NCBI RefSeq assembly: GCF_900104795.1
Contig: NZ_FNTG01000001.1
Span: 930,001-994,000, forward strand
Direction: 5' to 3'
From: Burkholderia sp. WP9
Lineage (GTDB): Bacteria > Pseudomonadota > Gammaproteobacteria > Burkholderiales > Burkholderiaceae
DNA: 64,000 nucleotides
This document shows positions 22,179 to 30,087 of this stretch, one piece after another. Position 1 is the first letter of the stretch; each line of letters starts with the position of its first letter. Both the position numbers and the translations under genes were made by a program. The notes under the pieces were generated by a model. The model did not search any database. It saw only the letters and a list, made by a program, of their open reading frames with translations, and had not been told where the DNA came from.

Positions 22179-22187
22179 CGGCGCCGC

Positions 22188-22910
22188 TCAGCCGGTCTGG
22201 CTCGCGGTGGGCAGCGGCGCTGAAGCAACCCAGCGCTCGTGGGCGCGCCGCATTCTGGCGAGGCCGTGCGCCACGTGTTCCCGCACGAGCGCGACGGCGC
22301 GCTCGGCGTCGCCTTTCGCGAGTGCGTTGACGATTTTTTCGTGCTCCGTGACCGATGTTGTCAGCGCGCTCTTTTCCGTTTCGATGGCCGCTTGACGCAG
22401 CAATCCTAGCTGACGCACGAGATGGCGATACGTTTCGAGCAAATGCTGGTTGCCCACGCCCGAGACCATGGCGTCGTGCAACTGGACATTCAGTGTCGTG
22501 TACCGGGCGAGGTCGTGGTCTTTCTTCGCCGATTTCATCGCGGCGATGATGCCTTTGAGGGTGGCCAGCGTTTCAGGCGTCATTCGCTCGGCTAGTGCGC
22601 GGGCCACGGATTCGTCCAGCATTGCCCGCACTTCGTAGATCTCTTCCGCTTCGCGCAGCGACAACGCGCGCACCGTGACGCCACGGTTCTTTTCGGTTTT
22701 CAGCAAGCCGGCCTGTTCCAGCGCTCGAAACGCTTCGCGCAAGGGTCCGCGCGACACGTTCAGGCGCGCGGAAACTTCGACTTCGTTCAACTTTTCGCCG
22801 GGGGCGAATTCGCCCGAGGCGATACCGCGTTCAAGCGTTTCCTGGACTAACGTGGCAAGCGAGTGCCGCTGCAGCAATTCAATCGCGCTGGATGGGGTTG
22901 GCGTGGTCAT
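22188..22910 (-). CDS. phnR: GntR-family phosphonate regulator PhnR
   Basis: 240 residues starting at MTTPTPSS (22910). A longer frame to 23072 runs through the operator and is rejected. N-terminal GntR winged HTH (GEKLNEVEVSARLNVSRGPLREAFRALEQAGLL), then a FadR-type FCD effector domain (AEEIYEVRAMLDESVARALAER; LHDAMVSGVGNQHLLE; EHEKIVNALAKGD). Its position next to the phn operon, converging with the oxidoreductase gene 9 bp away, and shared palindromes at phnS and at its own promoter support a role as the local phosphonate regulator. Confidence 0.87.
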   Translation of the reverse strand: MTTPTPSSAIELLQRHSLATLVQETLERGIASGEFAPGEKLNEVEVSARLNVSRGPLREAFRALEQAGLLKTEKNRGVTVRALSLREAEEIYEVRAMLDESVARALAERMTPETLATLKGIIAAMKSAKKDHDLARYTTLNVQLHDAMVSGVGNQHLLETYRHLVRQLGLLRQAAIETEKSALTTSVTEHEKIVNALAKGDAERAVALVREHVAHGLARMRRAHERWVASAPLPTASQTG

Positions 22911-22976
22911 TGATGAGCGGTTGGAAGTGAGGGTTGGGAGTGAGTAGTGTTGGCTTTCCGAACATAGCGTGACGCC

Positions 22977-22994
22977 TTGTTTATTGTCAACAAC
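22977..22994. promoter_or_regulatory. Candidate PhnR operator upstream of phnR
   Basis: TTGTT-N7-AACAA (22977-22993) has the same arm and spacer lengths as the palindrome in the phnS promoter, and includes ATTGTCAACAAC (22983-22994), identical over 12 bp. This suggests autoregulation. Confidence 0.55.
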
Positions 22995-23103
22995 GATCCG
23001 CACGGCGATGCGGGCCGCGCAGGTTTCGATCAGGAACTCCTGACCGTCGAACCTTCCGCGGTGTCCGCCCAACTCCCACTACTTTGCTACTTCGCTGCTC
23101 CCG

Positions 23104-23979
23104 CTACTTCTGTGCGGCCAATACGGCCTGCGTGCCCGTCTCGAAGTCGGAGGCGTCGTGGCGCTCGTGTAATTGATCCGACAGCTCGCCAAAGACACGG
23201 TTGACCATCCGTCCGCGACGCACGGCCGGGCGTTCGCCGATCGCATTAGCCCAGCGCTGAACGTGCCGATAGTCCTGCACCGACAGGAATTCGGCCGCAT
23301 CGTAGAGCCACCCTTTGACGAGGCCGCCGTACCAAGGCCAGATCGCCATGTCGGCGATCGTGTACTCACTGCCCGCCACGTATTCGTTACCCGCGAGCCG
23401 CTGGTCGAGCACGTCGAGCTGACGTTTGACTTCCATGGCGAAGCGGTCGATCGCATATTCGATCTTTGTCGGCGCGTATGCGTAGAAGTGGCCGAGGCCG
23501 CCGCCCAGATACGGCGCGCTTCCCATCTGCCAGAACAACCACGACAGGCATTCGGCGCGAGCGCCGGGCTCGGTCGGCAAAAACGCGCCGAATTTTTCGG
23601 CGAGATAGAGCAGAATCGAGCCGGACTCGAAAACCCGGATCGGCTTGGGGCCGCTGCGATCCATCAGCGCGGGGATCTTGGAGTTCGGATTCACCTCCAC
23701 GAAGCCGCTGCCGAACTGATCGCCGTCGCCGATCCTGATCAGCCACGCGTCATACTCCGCGCCGCTATGACCGCTCGCCAGCAGTTCCTCGAGCAGTATC
23801 GTGACCTTCACGCCGTTGGGCGTTGCCAGCGAGTACAGCTGAAGAGGATGGCGGCCAACCGGCAGTTCCTTCTCGTGCGTGGCGCCCGCGATAGGGCGGT
23901 TGATGTTCGCGAAGCGGCCACCGTTCTCCTTGTTCCAGGTCCAGACTTTCGGCGGCACGTAATCGGCGCGGTCACTCAT
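23104..23979 (-). CDS. yghU: YghU-like glutathione S-transferase / GSH-disulfide oxidoreductase
   Basis: 291 residues from the ATG at 23979, with AAAGGAG 7 bp upstream; a TTG two codons earlier is possible. It has a long N-terminal extension (YVPPKVWTWNKENGGRFANINRPIAG) typical of YghU. The thioredoxin-fold domain carries LYSLATPNGVKVTILLEEL, and VNPNSKIPALMD leads into the FESGSILLYLAEK glutathione site. The all-alpha domain follows. These enzymes reduce organic disulfides or peroxides using glutathione. No operon partner. Confidence 0.9.
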   Translation of the reverse strand: MSDRADYVPPKVWTWNKENGGRFANINRPIAGATHEKELPVGRHPLQLYSLATPNGVKVTILLEELLASGHSGAEYDAWLIRIGDGDQFGSGFVEVNPNSKIPALMDRSGPKPIRVFESGSILLYLAEKFGAFLPTEPGARAECLSWLFWQMGSAPYLGGGLGHFYAYAPTKIEYAIDRFAMEVKRQLDVLDQRLAGNEYVAGSEYTIADMAIWPWYGGLVKGWLYDAAEFLSVQDYRHVQRWANAIGERPAVRRGRMVNRVFGELSDQLHERHDASDFETGTQAVLAAQK

Positions 23980-24293
23980 GCTCAAGCTCCTTTGTGTCTC
24001 GGGGGACAGGGTGTTTTCGCAGTGAGATTAACAAATCGGCGCGAAATGCGCTGGCGGCCGCGCGCCGCCAGGACATGGACCGGGCGCGGCCCGCAGCCTG
24101 TCGATCGTGCCTGCGATACGCGTTGGCGCCGTGCGATCCGCATGGACAGGAACGGGGAATGCTGAGGCAGGGAAATGCGCGTCTGCGCGATTCCCAAGCA
24201 CTCGGCCACTCAGTCGTAGTGAAAAGATGCTTTGTGGGCTTACCATTTAACACATTGAAACCGCTTCGCATCCAATGCCTGACAAAGGAGCTC

Positions 24294-24716
24294 ATGATGG
24301 ACGATCCGTACGATCTTCAGCGCTTTGTCGATGCCCAGAACCCGGTCTATGCCGACGTTTGCGAAGAACTCGTCGCAGGGCGGAAGCGCAGCCACTGGAT
24401 GTGGTTCGTATTTCCACAAATCAGCGGCCTCGGCTCGAGCGCGATGGCGCACCGTTTTGCGATTTCGTCGTTGCCGGAGGCCGAGGCCTATATGCGGCAT
24501 CCGGTGCTCGGCCAGCGTCTTCGGGAAACGGCGCGGCTCGTCAATCTGGTGCCGGACCGCTCGATCGAGGACATTTTCGGCTATCCGGATTATCTGAAGT
24601 TCCGCTCGTCGATGACGCTGTTCGCGCGCGCAACGAGCGACAACGAAGTGTTCGTCGAGGCGCTGCGCAAATATTTCGATGGCGAGGCCGATCCCGACAC
24701 GCTGCGTTTGCTATAG
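24294..24716 (+). CDS. DUF1810 family protein
   Basis: 140 residues. AAAGGAG precedes two tandem ATGs (24294, 24297), of which the second has the better spacing. The sequence follows DUF1810: DLQRFVDAQNPVYADVCEELVAGRKRSHWMWFVFPQISGLG, then HPVLGQRLRETARLVN, IFGYPDYLKFRSSMTLFA and the C-terminal YFDGEADPDTLRLL. Small, soluble, biochemical function unknown. Upstream in-frame starts from 23994 give unrelated sequence and are rejected. Confidence 0.88.
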   Translation: MMDDPYDLQRFVDAQNPVYADVCEELVAGRKRSHWMWFVFPQISGLGSSAMAHRFAISSLPEAEAYMRHPVLGQRLRETARLVNLVPDRSIEDIFGYPDYLKFRSSMTLFARATSDNEVFVEALRKYFDGEADPDTLRLL

Positions 24717-24783
24717 ATGCGGCGCAATCGGCCGTGCATCGTGCGGTTGTGATTCGCGACGTCACTTCGGGGAGCAAGAACGC

Positions 24784-25302
24784 ATGCCAAAAGCTTCTGT
24801 ATCGACTCCGTTTCGTGTTTTCGAGCGTGTGGTCATCAGCCTCTATGACGGTGGCGTCCTGTCGCCAGCGGTACTTGAACGTGTCATTGGGGCATTTGCG
24901 CAAGCGGGTACCGACTGGCGCAGCACCACGAGTGCGAGGTCTGTAGATAACCGCTCGCTGCATGAAATCGTCGTGCTGACGATGCTGCCGGGCGAAGCCC
25001 CGAAATCGGCTTCAGCTTCGTTCATGGCCGTGGTCGAACACATTGCCGGAGAGTCGCTGCCGACTCGCGCCACAAGCGAAAGTGCAGGTGCAAGCGCCGA
25101 CGACGCTCGGCCTGCCCACGCAAAAAACAGAAAACAGGCCGATACGGACGACGACAACGCCACGGAAGAATTACTCGCCCAATTGTCCGGCAGCGCGCAA
25201 CCGGACAAAGGCCGGCGCACAAAAAAAGCGAGCCCGCCGGCGCGTTCGAATAGCTTCAATCCCTTCCTGAATGCGGCGTTGCCGCGTACAAAGAAGTCGT
25301 GA
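24784..25302 (+). CDS. Hypothetical protein, charged C-terminal tail
   Basis: 172 residues from MPKASVSTPFRVFERVV. The first 100 residues look folded (ISLYDGGVLSPAVLERVIGAFAQAG; LHEIVVLTMLPGEAP). The last 70 are low-complexity, rich in Ala, Lys, Arg and Asp, and probably disordered, ending with RTKKS. I do not recognise a family. It follows the DUF1810 gene by 67 bp on the same strand and could share its transcript. Confidence 0.6.
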   Translation: MPKASVSTPFRVFERVVISLYDGGVLSPAVLERVIGAFAQAGTDWRSTTSARSVDNRSLHEIVVLTMLPGEAPKSASASFMAVVEHIAGESLPTRATSESAGASADDARPAHAKNRKQADTDDDNATEELLAQLSGSAQPDKGRRTKKASPPARSNSFNPFLNAALPRTKKS

Positions 25303-25357
25303 CGTCAACCACGGCTCGCCGCTGCTTTGTCGATTTCTTGCCGCCGCACGCCTGCGA

Positions 25358-25398
25358 TTGATGTTCGTCAAACCCAATCAGCCCGCTGGACCGATGAT
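25358..25398 (+). promoter_or_regulatory. FNR-type promoter, small membrane protein
   Basis: Box TTGATGTTCGTCAA (25358-25371), then 21 bp, then GATGAT. It lies 64 bp before the start codon at 25436 and is the leftmost site of the set. Confidence 0.6.
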
Positions 25399-25435
25399 GT
25401 CTTCACTACTCCGCTTGGACTCCATGGAGCACATC

Positions 25436-25633
25436 ATGATCCGCTCAGAAAGCAGAATCATTTTTGCGGCAATCGCCGTATTCGTCGCACTGGCAGGTAT
25501 TGGGGCGTCCATCCGCGGTTTGCTCTTCGACCAGCCGCCGGTGTTTCGCTACGGCGTCGCGGCCCTGATCGTCGGCGTCGCGTGCTTTGTCATGTTGCTC
25601 AATTCGACGGCCGACAGCGATCGGCAAAGGTAA
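25436..25633 (+). CDS. Small two-helix membrane protein
   Basis: 65 residues from MIRSESRIIF, chosen because TGGAG lies 7 bp upstream; a start at 25424 adds four residues. Two hydrophobic segments (IIFAAIAVFVALAGIGASI and YGVAALIVGVACFVMLL) are joined by a short loop, with a charged tail. No family is recognised. An FNR-type promoter precedes it, so it is probably part of the low-oxygen block and marks its left edge. Confidence 0.65.
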   Translation: MIRSESRIIFAAIAVFVALAGIGASIRGLLFDQPPVFRYGVAALIVGVACFVMLLNSTADSDRQR

Positions 25634-25657
25634 GTGCGGGGTATTGCGCGGCAGTGC

Positions 25658-26134
25658 TTATGCAGGATCCGCGCGGTGCTCGTACTTCGCAGCTTCCGGC
25701 GCCTCGGCCGGATCCGCGGGCGACAGCCGCAGCGCGCCCCAACCGAGCGGCGCAAACACGCGGCCGCCAGCCAGTTCCACGAGTTCGACGAACCTTTTGA
25801 GCGACACCCCCGCGGCGATCTGAACCGGCGCATTGTTGATGAAATCCTGCGTACGCAGCCACGGTGCGTCGCCGCGGTTGATTTCGTTGACGCTGCGCGC
25901 GCGACCGTCGTATCCGGCGTCGGGCGGCAACAGCGGCCCGTCGAACGCAACAGTCAGGATCTGCTGTGCCGCGTCCTCGTAAGGCAGGCCGGCGTGCCGC
26001 TCGTAGGGCGCGCGTTCCCAGCCGTCGCCCCATTGCTCGTTGAGCGGCAAGCGCGTGAAGTAAGCCCACGGTACGCGCACGAAGCAAAGCCCGTAAGCGT
26101 GACGCACGCCGTCCAGATCGGTGCTCAGTCCCAT
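25658..26134 (-). CDS. Hypothetical protein
   Basis: 158 residues with no recognised domain and no signal peptide or membrane segment. It is rich in aromatic and acidic residues (YGLCFVRVPWAYFTRLP; DGWERAPYERHAGLPYEDAAQ). The length, codon use and its position 36 bp downstream of another hypothetical gene on the same strand support it as real. The two genes probably form one unit, possibly extending the cytochrome c transcript. Confidence 0.6.
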   Translation of the reverse strand: MGLSTDLDGVRHAYGLCFVRVPWAYFTRLPLNEQWGDGWERAPYERHAGLPYEDAAQQILTVAFDGPLLPPDAGYDGRARSVNEINRGDAPWLRTQDFINNAPVQIAAGVSLKRFVELVELAGGRVFAPLGWGALRLSPADPAEAPEAAKYEHRADPA

Positions 26135-26170
26135 GGCGATGGCCTCGGTAATGTGGATGAAATCAGCGCT

Positions 26171-26545
26171 TCACACGTCGCTGTCGGAGGCGAACAGGCC
26201 GTGTTCCGGCTGCACCCGTTCGTTGTCGATACATTGCACATGCCAATGGCCGGTCATCAGGGCGCGGCCGCGTTCCGCGCACCACTGGGCGCGTCCGGTC
26301 TCGCCTTCGAACGGCCCTTCGAGTTCGTTCAGATCGAGCCCTTCGAGCACACAGACGGGCGTCGTGTCGTGCGGGCCGCACACGAGCGTGTTGCCGCAAT
26401 CCATATGCAGCGTGCCCCAATCGGGCAGTTCGAGACCGAGGTGGCCTTCACGCGACCACTGCCGCGCATCCTTATCGAGCCACAGGATTGCAAAAGCCAT
26501 CGGATGGACACGATCGAACGTGTCGAGGTGGACAGTGAGACGCAT
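26171..26545 (-). CDS. Hypothetical protein
   Basis: 124 residues from MRLTVHLDTFDRVHPM, with CGGAGAAATTTC upstream of this ATG; an in-frame start at 26578 is weaker. The sequence is soluble and acidic (DWGTLHMDCGNTLVCG; VCVLEGLDLNELEGPFEGETG). No family is recognised. It is followed closely by the 25658 gene and preceded, 95 bp away, by a cytochrome c gene on the same strand. Confidence 0.62.
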   Translation of the reverse strand: MRLTVHLDTFDRVHPMAFAILWLDKDARQWSREGHLGLELPDWGTLHMDCGNTLVCGPHDTTPVCVLEGLDLNELEGPFEGETGRAQWCAERGRALMTGHWHVQCIDNERVQPEHGLFASDSDV

Positions 26546-26640
26546 GAAATTTCTCCGAAACGTACGGTCGTCGTTCAATCAAGGCAGACCGCGGATAACG
26601 CGGCCTCGATGGGCGGGCTTATCGACTGCTCATCGACTCC

Positions 26641-26976
26641 TTATTGACTCAATACCCATTGCACCAGCGTATGCGCGTCTTCAGCCGACAGCGGGCCGCC
26701 GCGGTCGCCCGGCAGCGGCATCGGCATATCGCCCCAATGCGCTTTGCCGCCGAGGCGCAACTTGTGCTCGAGCATGAACTGCGCATTTGGCACGTTGCGA
26801 TAACGCTCGGCGATCTGCTGGAACGACGGGGCGAGGAATGGCGCATCGTGTGTGTGGCAAAACATGCAGTGCTGCTGGTCGACCAGGGCGGTCGGTTCCG
26901 GTTCGGCATGAGCGGAGCCGGCGGCCAGCACTAACACGGCACATGCGGACAGACAGTTTCGGACTAAGGCGATCAC
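26641..26976 (-). CDS. Small periplasmic cytochrome c
   Basis: 111 residues. A signal peptide (VRNCLSACAVLVLAAGSAHA) is cleaved before EPEPTALV. One haem c is bound through CMFCH, and a distal Met is available in GDMPMPLPGD. The domain is short, like the cytochrome c551/c552 class I type, and would carry electrons in the periplasm. It is preceded by an FNR-type promoter, consistent with low-oxygen respiration. Confidence 0.87.
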   Translation of the reverse strand: MIALVRNCLSACAVLVLAAGSAHAEPEPTALVDQQHCMFCHTHDAPFLAPSFQQIAERYRNVPNAQFMLEHKLRLGGKAHWGDMPMPLPGDRGGPLSAEDAHTLVQWVLSQ

Positions 26977-27006
26977 GGCACGTGCTCCTGTGCAAAGGAT
27001 GAGTCC

Positions 27007-27047
27007 AGTGTACGGAGGCCAGATTGGGTGCCGTTGACTTTCGTCAA
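27007..27047 (-). promoter_or_regulatory. FNR-type promoter, cytochrome c
   Basis: Box TTGACTTTCGTCAA (27034-27047). Reading leftward, 21 bp separate it from TACACT (complement of 27007-27012). The start codon follows about 30 bp later. Confidence 0.7.
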
Positions 27048-27067
27048 TCAGGACGCAATGCCTGAAT

Positions 27068-27095
27068 TTGACGTACTGTGTAGAGGTCCTATGCT
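27068..27095 (+). promoter_or_regulatory. Candidate sigma70 promoter for DUF1488-adh unit
   Basis: TTGACG (27068-27073), a 16-bp spacer and TATGCT (27090-27095), 118 bp before the DUF1488 start. It lies beside the FNR box at 27034, but at a spacing not suited to class II activation. Confidence 0.45.
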
Positions 27096-27212
27096 GCTGA
27101 CAGGCGGGCGACGCATAGGTCGCATTCGCCCCGGTGCGTGGCGCGCGACGCGTAGGTGCGCGAATACGACCGTTCCAGTCTTGCGACCTGCGCAGTGAAC
27201 CAGGTGACGGTC

Positions 27213-27488
27213 ATGAAGATTCATTTTCCTGAAGAACTTCCGGAGTATTGTGCGCGCGATCTCGTCATCGCGTTTCCGGCCGAAGTGGACGGCGAGCGCG
27301 TGCAGTGCGCGATCACCGCTGAGGCCCTCGAAGATCATTTCGGTGCCGCGTCGCTGCGCGAAGACGATCTGATTGCCGCGTTCAACTCGAACCGGCATCC
27401 CATCGAACATGCTGCAAGACAGTTGCTCCACGAGATCGGCGGCAAACCGGTGCTGATGCATAGCGGCTACTTCCGCTTTTGCGAGTGA
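27213..27488 (+). CDS. DUF1488 family protein
   Basis: 91 residues from MKIHFPEELPEY. The pattern VIAFPAEVDGERVQCAITAEALEDHFGA and then FNSNRHPIEHAARQLL matches the DUF1488 family, whose function is unknown. Small and soluble, with no signal peptide. It is 102 bp upstream of a zinc alcohol dehydrogenase gene on the same strand and may be co-transcribed with it. Confidence 0.8.
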   Translation: MKIHFPEELPEYCARDLVIAFPAEVDGERVQCAITAEALEDHFGAASLREDDLIAAFNSNRHPIEHAARQLLHEIGGKPVLMHSGYFRFCE

Positions 27489-27590
27489 GCGCCTGCGAGG
27501 CAGCCGGCGGTCGCTGCAGTGTGCTTATCGCCATGCCGCCGCGGTAGCACTCGATGTGTACGCCGGCTTACCCGGTTTGAGGAGAACCTT

Positions 27591-28577
27591 ATGCGTGCGA
27601 TGGTGTTCGACGGTAGCGCAGCGCTGCTGCGTGAGCAGGAGGTGCCGGATCCGACGCCCGGTCCCGGGCAGATCCTCATCCAGATTCACGCATGCGGCGT
27701 GTGCCGCACCGATCTCCATCTGGTCGATCATGAACTCGAGCATCCCAAGCAGCCTGTGATCCCGGGCCACGAGATTGTCGGCACCGTGGCCGGGCTCGGT
27801 GCGGGGGTGACGGGCTTCGCGCTCGGCGACCGGGTGGGTGTGCCATGGGTCGGCCATACCTGCGGACATTGCCGCTACTGCCTGTCGGCGCGGGAAAATC
27901 TCTGCGACGCACCGGGCTTCACGGGCTACACGATCGACGGTGGTTACGCCGAGCGCACCGTCGCCGACAGTCGCTACTGCTTCCATCTGCCCGCGCAGTA
28001 TTCGGATATCGAAGCGGCGCCGTTACTGTGCGCGGGACTCATCGGATATCGCACGCTGAGCATGGCGGGCGACGCCCAACGGATCGGTATTTACGGTTTC
28101 GGCGCAGCGGCGCATATCGTCGCGCAGGTCGCGCGTCATCAAGGGCGCACGGTGTATGCGTTCACGCGCCCCGGCGATCACGCGGCCCAGCAACTCGCGC
28201 TGCGTCTCGGGGCAGCATGGGCGGGCGGCAGCGACGAAACGCCTCCGGCCGAGTTGGATGCAGCCCTGATTTTTGCGCCGGTCGGCGCGCTCGTTCCGCA
28301 AGCATTGCGCGCTGTCGCGAAAGGGGGGACGGTTGTCTGCGGCGGGATCCACATGAGCGACATTCCGTCGTTCCCGTACGCATTTCTATGGGGCGAGCGG
28401 CACGTGGTATCCGTCGCCAATCTGACACGCGAGGACGGACTCGCTTTCATGCGAATTGCTACCGAGCATCGCCTCGAGATCGACACGACAACTTATGCGC
28501 TGACGGAGGCAAACCGGGCGCTCAGCGATCTGCGGGAGGGCAAGTTGACAGGTGCCGCAGTGCTCGCCGTCGGGTAG
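27591..28577 (+). CDS. Zinc-dependent alcohol dehydrogenase family protein
   Basis: 328 residues from the ATG at 27591, with GAGGAG 6 bp before it. Medium-chain zinc ADH: catalytic-zinc ligands CGVCRTDLH and GHEIVG, structural-zinc cysteines CGHCRYCLSARENLC, and a cofactor domain with IYGFGAAAHIVAQVA (third glycine replaced by Ala). It is most like the group named for crossover of zinc ADHs with reduced loops (about 330 residues). The alcohol or aldehyde substrate is unknown; a fermentative role would fit the location. Confidence 0.87.
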   Translation: MRAMVFDGSAALLREQEVPDPTPGPGQILIQIHACGVCRTDLHLVDHELEHPKQPVIPGHEIVGTVAGLGAGVTGFALGDRVGVPWVGHTCGHCRYCLSARENLCDAPGFTGYTIDGGYAERTVADSRYCFHLPAQYSDIEAAPLLCAGLIGYRTLSMAGDAQRIGIYGFGAAAHIVAQVARHQGRTVYAFTRPGDHAAQQLALRLGAAWAGGSDETPPAELDAALIFAPVGALVPQALRAVAKGGTVVCGGIHMSDIPSFPYAFLWGERHVVSVANLTREDGLAFMRIATEHRLEIDTTTYALTEANRALSDLREGKLTGAAVLAVG

Positions 28578-28666
28578 CGTGCGCGGATACTCGCTCATTG
28601 GCCACCTTTGGCGCCTGTTTCGCGCCGACGGCGGGTCATGACTTCCGAGCGAACGCCGAGCGCGAA

Positions 28667-29455
28667 TCAAACCCGCACGAGACCCTCATGGTCGAGAATC
28701 CGGATATTCTTGCCGTGTGCGTCGAGCAGTCCATCACGCTGGAATTTGGAGAGCATCCGGCTCACCGTTTCAAGCTTGATGCCGAGATAGCTGCCGATTT
28801 CCTCACGCGTCATGCGCAGGTAAAACTCGGCCGGCGAATAGCCGCGCAGTCTCAAACGGTCCGACAGATTCAGAAGGAACGTCGCGACGCGCTGTTCGGC
28901 GGACATCGTGCCGAGCAACATCATCTGCGAGGATTCGCGCACGATCTCGCTGCCCATCATGCGGTGCACGTGTTGCTGGACCGCCTTGACCTCGCGACAC
29001 ATCGCTTCGAGTAGATGGAACGGGATAATGCACATCTTGCTGTCCTCGAGCGCGATGGCGTCGCAGTTGTGATGACCGGAGCACACGCCGTCCAGCCCGA
29101 GCGAATCGCCGGCGAGGTGAAAGCCTGTCACCTGCTCGCGGCCGTCGCGATGCATGACGACGGTCTTGAACGAGCCGACGCGCACCACGTAGATACTCTG
29201 GAACGAATCGTTCGCGCGATAAATGGTCTCGCCTTGCTTGATCGTGCGCGACGGGCAGATCAATGATTCGACCTGCTTGATCTCTGCCGCCGTCAGACCT
29301 TGCGGCATGCAGATCGAGCGCATCGAGCAGGTCGTGCAGCCCAGCGCGTCCTTGCGCGGCACTTGCACGGGCACCGGCACTTCCCGGGCAACGGGCGACA
29401 TCGGCGGGAAGACGGCAACAGGCGCGGGGACGGAATAGGCGAGGACGTCAGACAT
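28667..29455 (-). CDS. fnr: FNR-family oxygen-sensing transcriptional regulator
   Basis: 262 residues from MSDVLAYS; a start at 29566 is within the upstream gene and rejected. The four [4Fe-4S] cysteines match E. coli FNR: Cys40, Cys43 and Cys49 (CTTCSMRSIC) and Cys142 (KMCIIPF). The cAMP-like barrel contains EQVTGFHLAGDSLG. The C-terminal HTH has GIKLETVSRMLSKFQ, whose E-x-x-S-R reads TTGAT half-sites in FNR. It overlaps the receiver gene upstream and is the obvious regulator for the sixteen boxes listed here. No FNR box was seen in front of it. Confidence 0.93.
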   Translation of the reverse strand: MSDVLAYSVPAPVAVFPPMSPVAREVPVPVQVPRKDALGCTTCSMRSICMPQGLTAAEIKQVESLICPSRTIKQGETIYRANDSFQSIYVVRVGSFKTVVMHRDGREQVTGFHLAGDSLGLDGVCSGHHNCDAIALEDSKMCIIPFHLLEAMCREVKAVQQHVHRMMGSEIVRESSQMMLLGTMSAEQRVATFLLNLSDRLRLRGYSPAEFYLRMTREEIGSYLGIKLETVSRMLSKFQRDGLLDAHGKNIRILDHEGLVRV

Positions 29456-29879
29456 GATGTGCTCCGGATTGTAGAAAGGCGCGCGTGCGATGTTCGCTGG
29501 CGATCCGCTGGATCGTGCTTCGTGCGAGATCGAATTCGCTGGTCTTGTCGAAAAAGTAGTGGGCACCGCTCATCAGGCATGCGCGCCGAAACCATGCACC
29601 CGAGTGGTTCGTCAGCACGATGGCGATCACATGAGGCATTCTTTTGGCAAGCGATGCGAGCAACTCCATGCCCGTGCCTCCGCTCAGATGCAGTTCCGTC
29701 ACGACCAGATCGGCTGCGCCAGTCTCGACGCCTGTGAGCGCGGCGCCGGATTCCTCGGCTTCACCGACGATTTCCACGCCGTCCAGCGCGCCAAGCAGCG
29801 CGGCCATGCGACGCCGGACCGATACTGCGTCGTCGACCAGAAAGACGCGGAGGGTAAGGTTCTCGGGGCTTGAGTTCAT
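29448..29879 (-). CDS. Stand-alone receiver-domain protein with Glu at phospho-Asp position
   Basis: 143 residues comprising one CheY-like domain without an output domain. The acidic pair is Asp16-Asp17 (FLVDDA), the conserved Thr is Thr90 (IVLTNHSG) and the Lys is Lys112 (FFDKTSE). The phospho-acceptor position is Glu62 (VVTELHLSGG) rather than Asp, which would mimic the phosphorylated state or abolish phosphorylation. Its stop overlaps the fnr start, so the two are translationally coupled. Confidence 0.85.
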   Translation of the reverse strand: MNSSPENLTLRVFLVDDAVSVRRRMAALLGALDGVEIVGEAEESGAALTGVETGAADLVVTELHLSGGTGMELLASLAKRMPHVIAIVLTNHSGAWFRRACLMSGAHYFFDKTSEFDLARSTIQRIASEHRTRAFLQSGAHHV

Positions 29880-29955
29880 GGCTCGAAGTATCGGCTGCGC
29901 TGTCTCAAAATAAAATCGGCGCCGAATGAACTTCGAGTAGGTGAGCGTGAAGCTT

Positions 29956-29973
29956 TGTAGGGAGTTTCCTACA
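29956..29973. promoter_or_regulatory. Palindrome upstream of receiver-fnr operon
   Basis: TGTAGG-N6-CCTACA is a perfect 6-bp inverted repeat, 77 bp upstream of the receiver gene start. It could be a site for the neighbouring NarL-type regulator; this is a guess based on position only. Confidence 0.35.
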
Positions 29974-30087
29974 TGGCGGTGGGGCGCACCAGGAGAGTCC
30001 CTGGGTGCGAAAGGAGTAGGCTTTGTGGTTCGGGTCGGCTAGGGAACATGCGGCGCTCGCCCGCGAGCGGAGGCGCCGCGAAGCCGT

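Noticed and set aside
27109..27165. Direct repeat CGACGC(A/G)TAGGT before the DUF1488 gene
   Set aside because: Only about 12 bp are similar and the copies diverge after that; it may be chance in GC-rich DNA.
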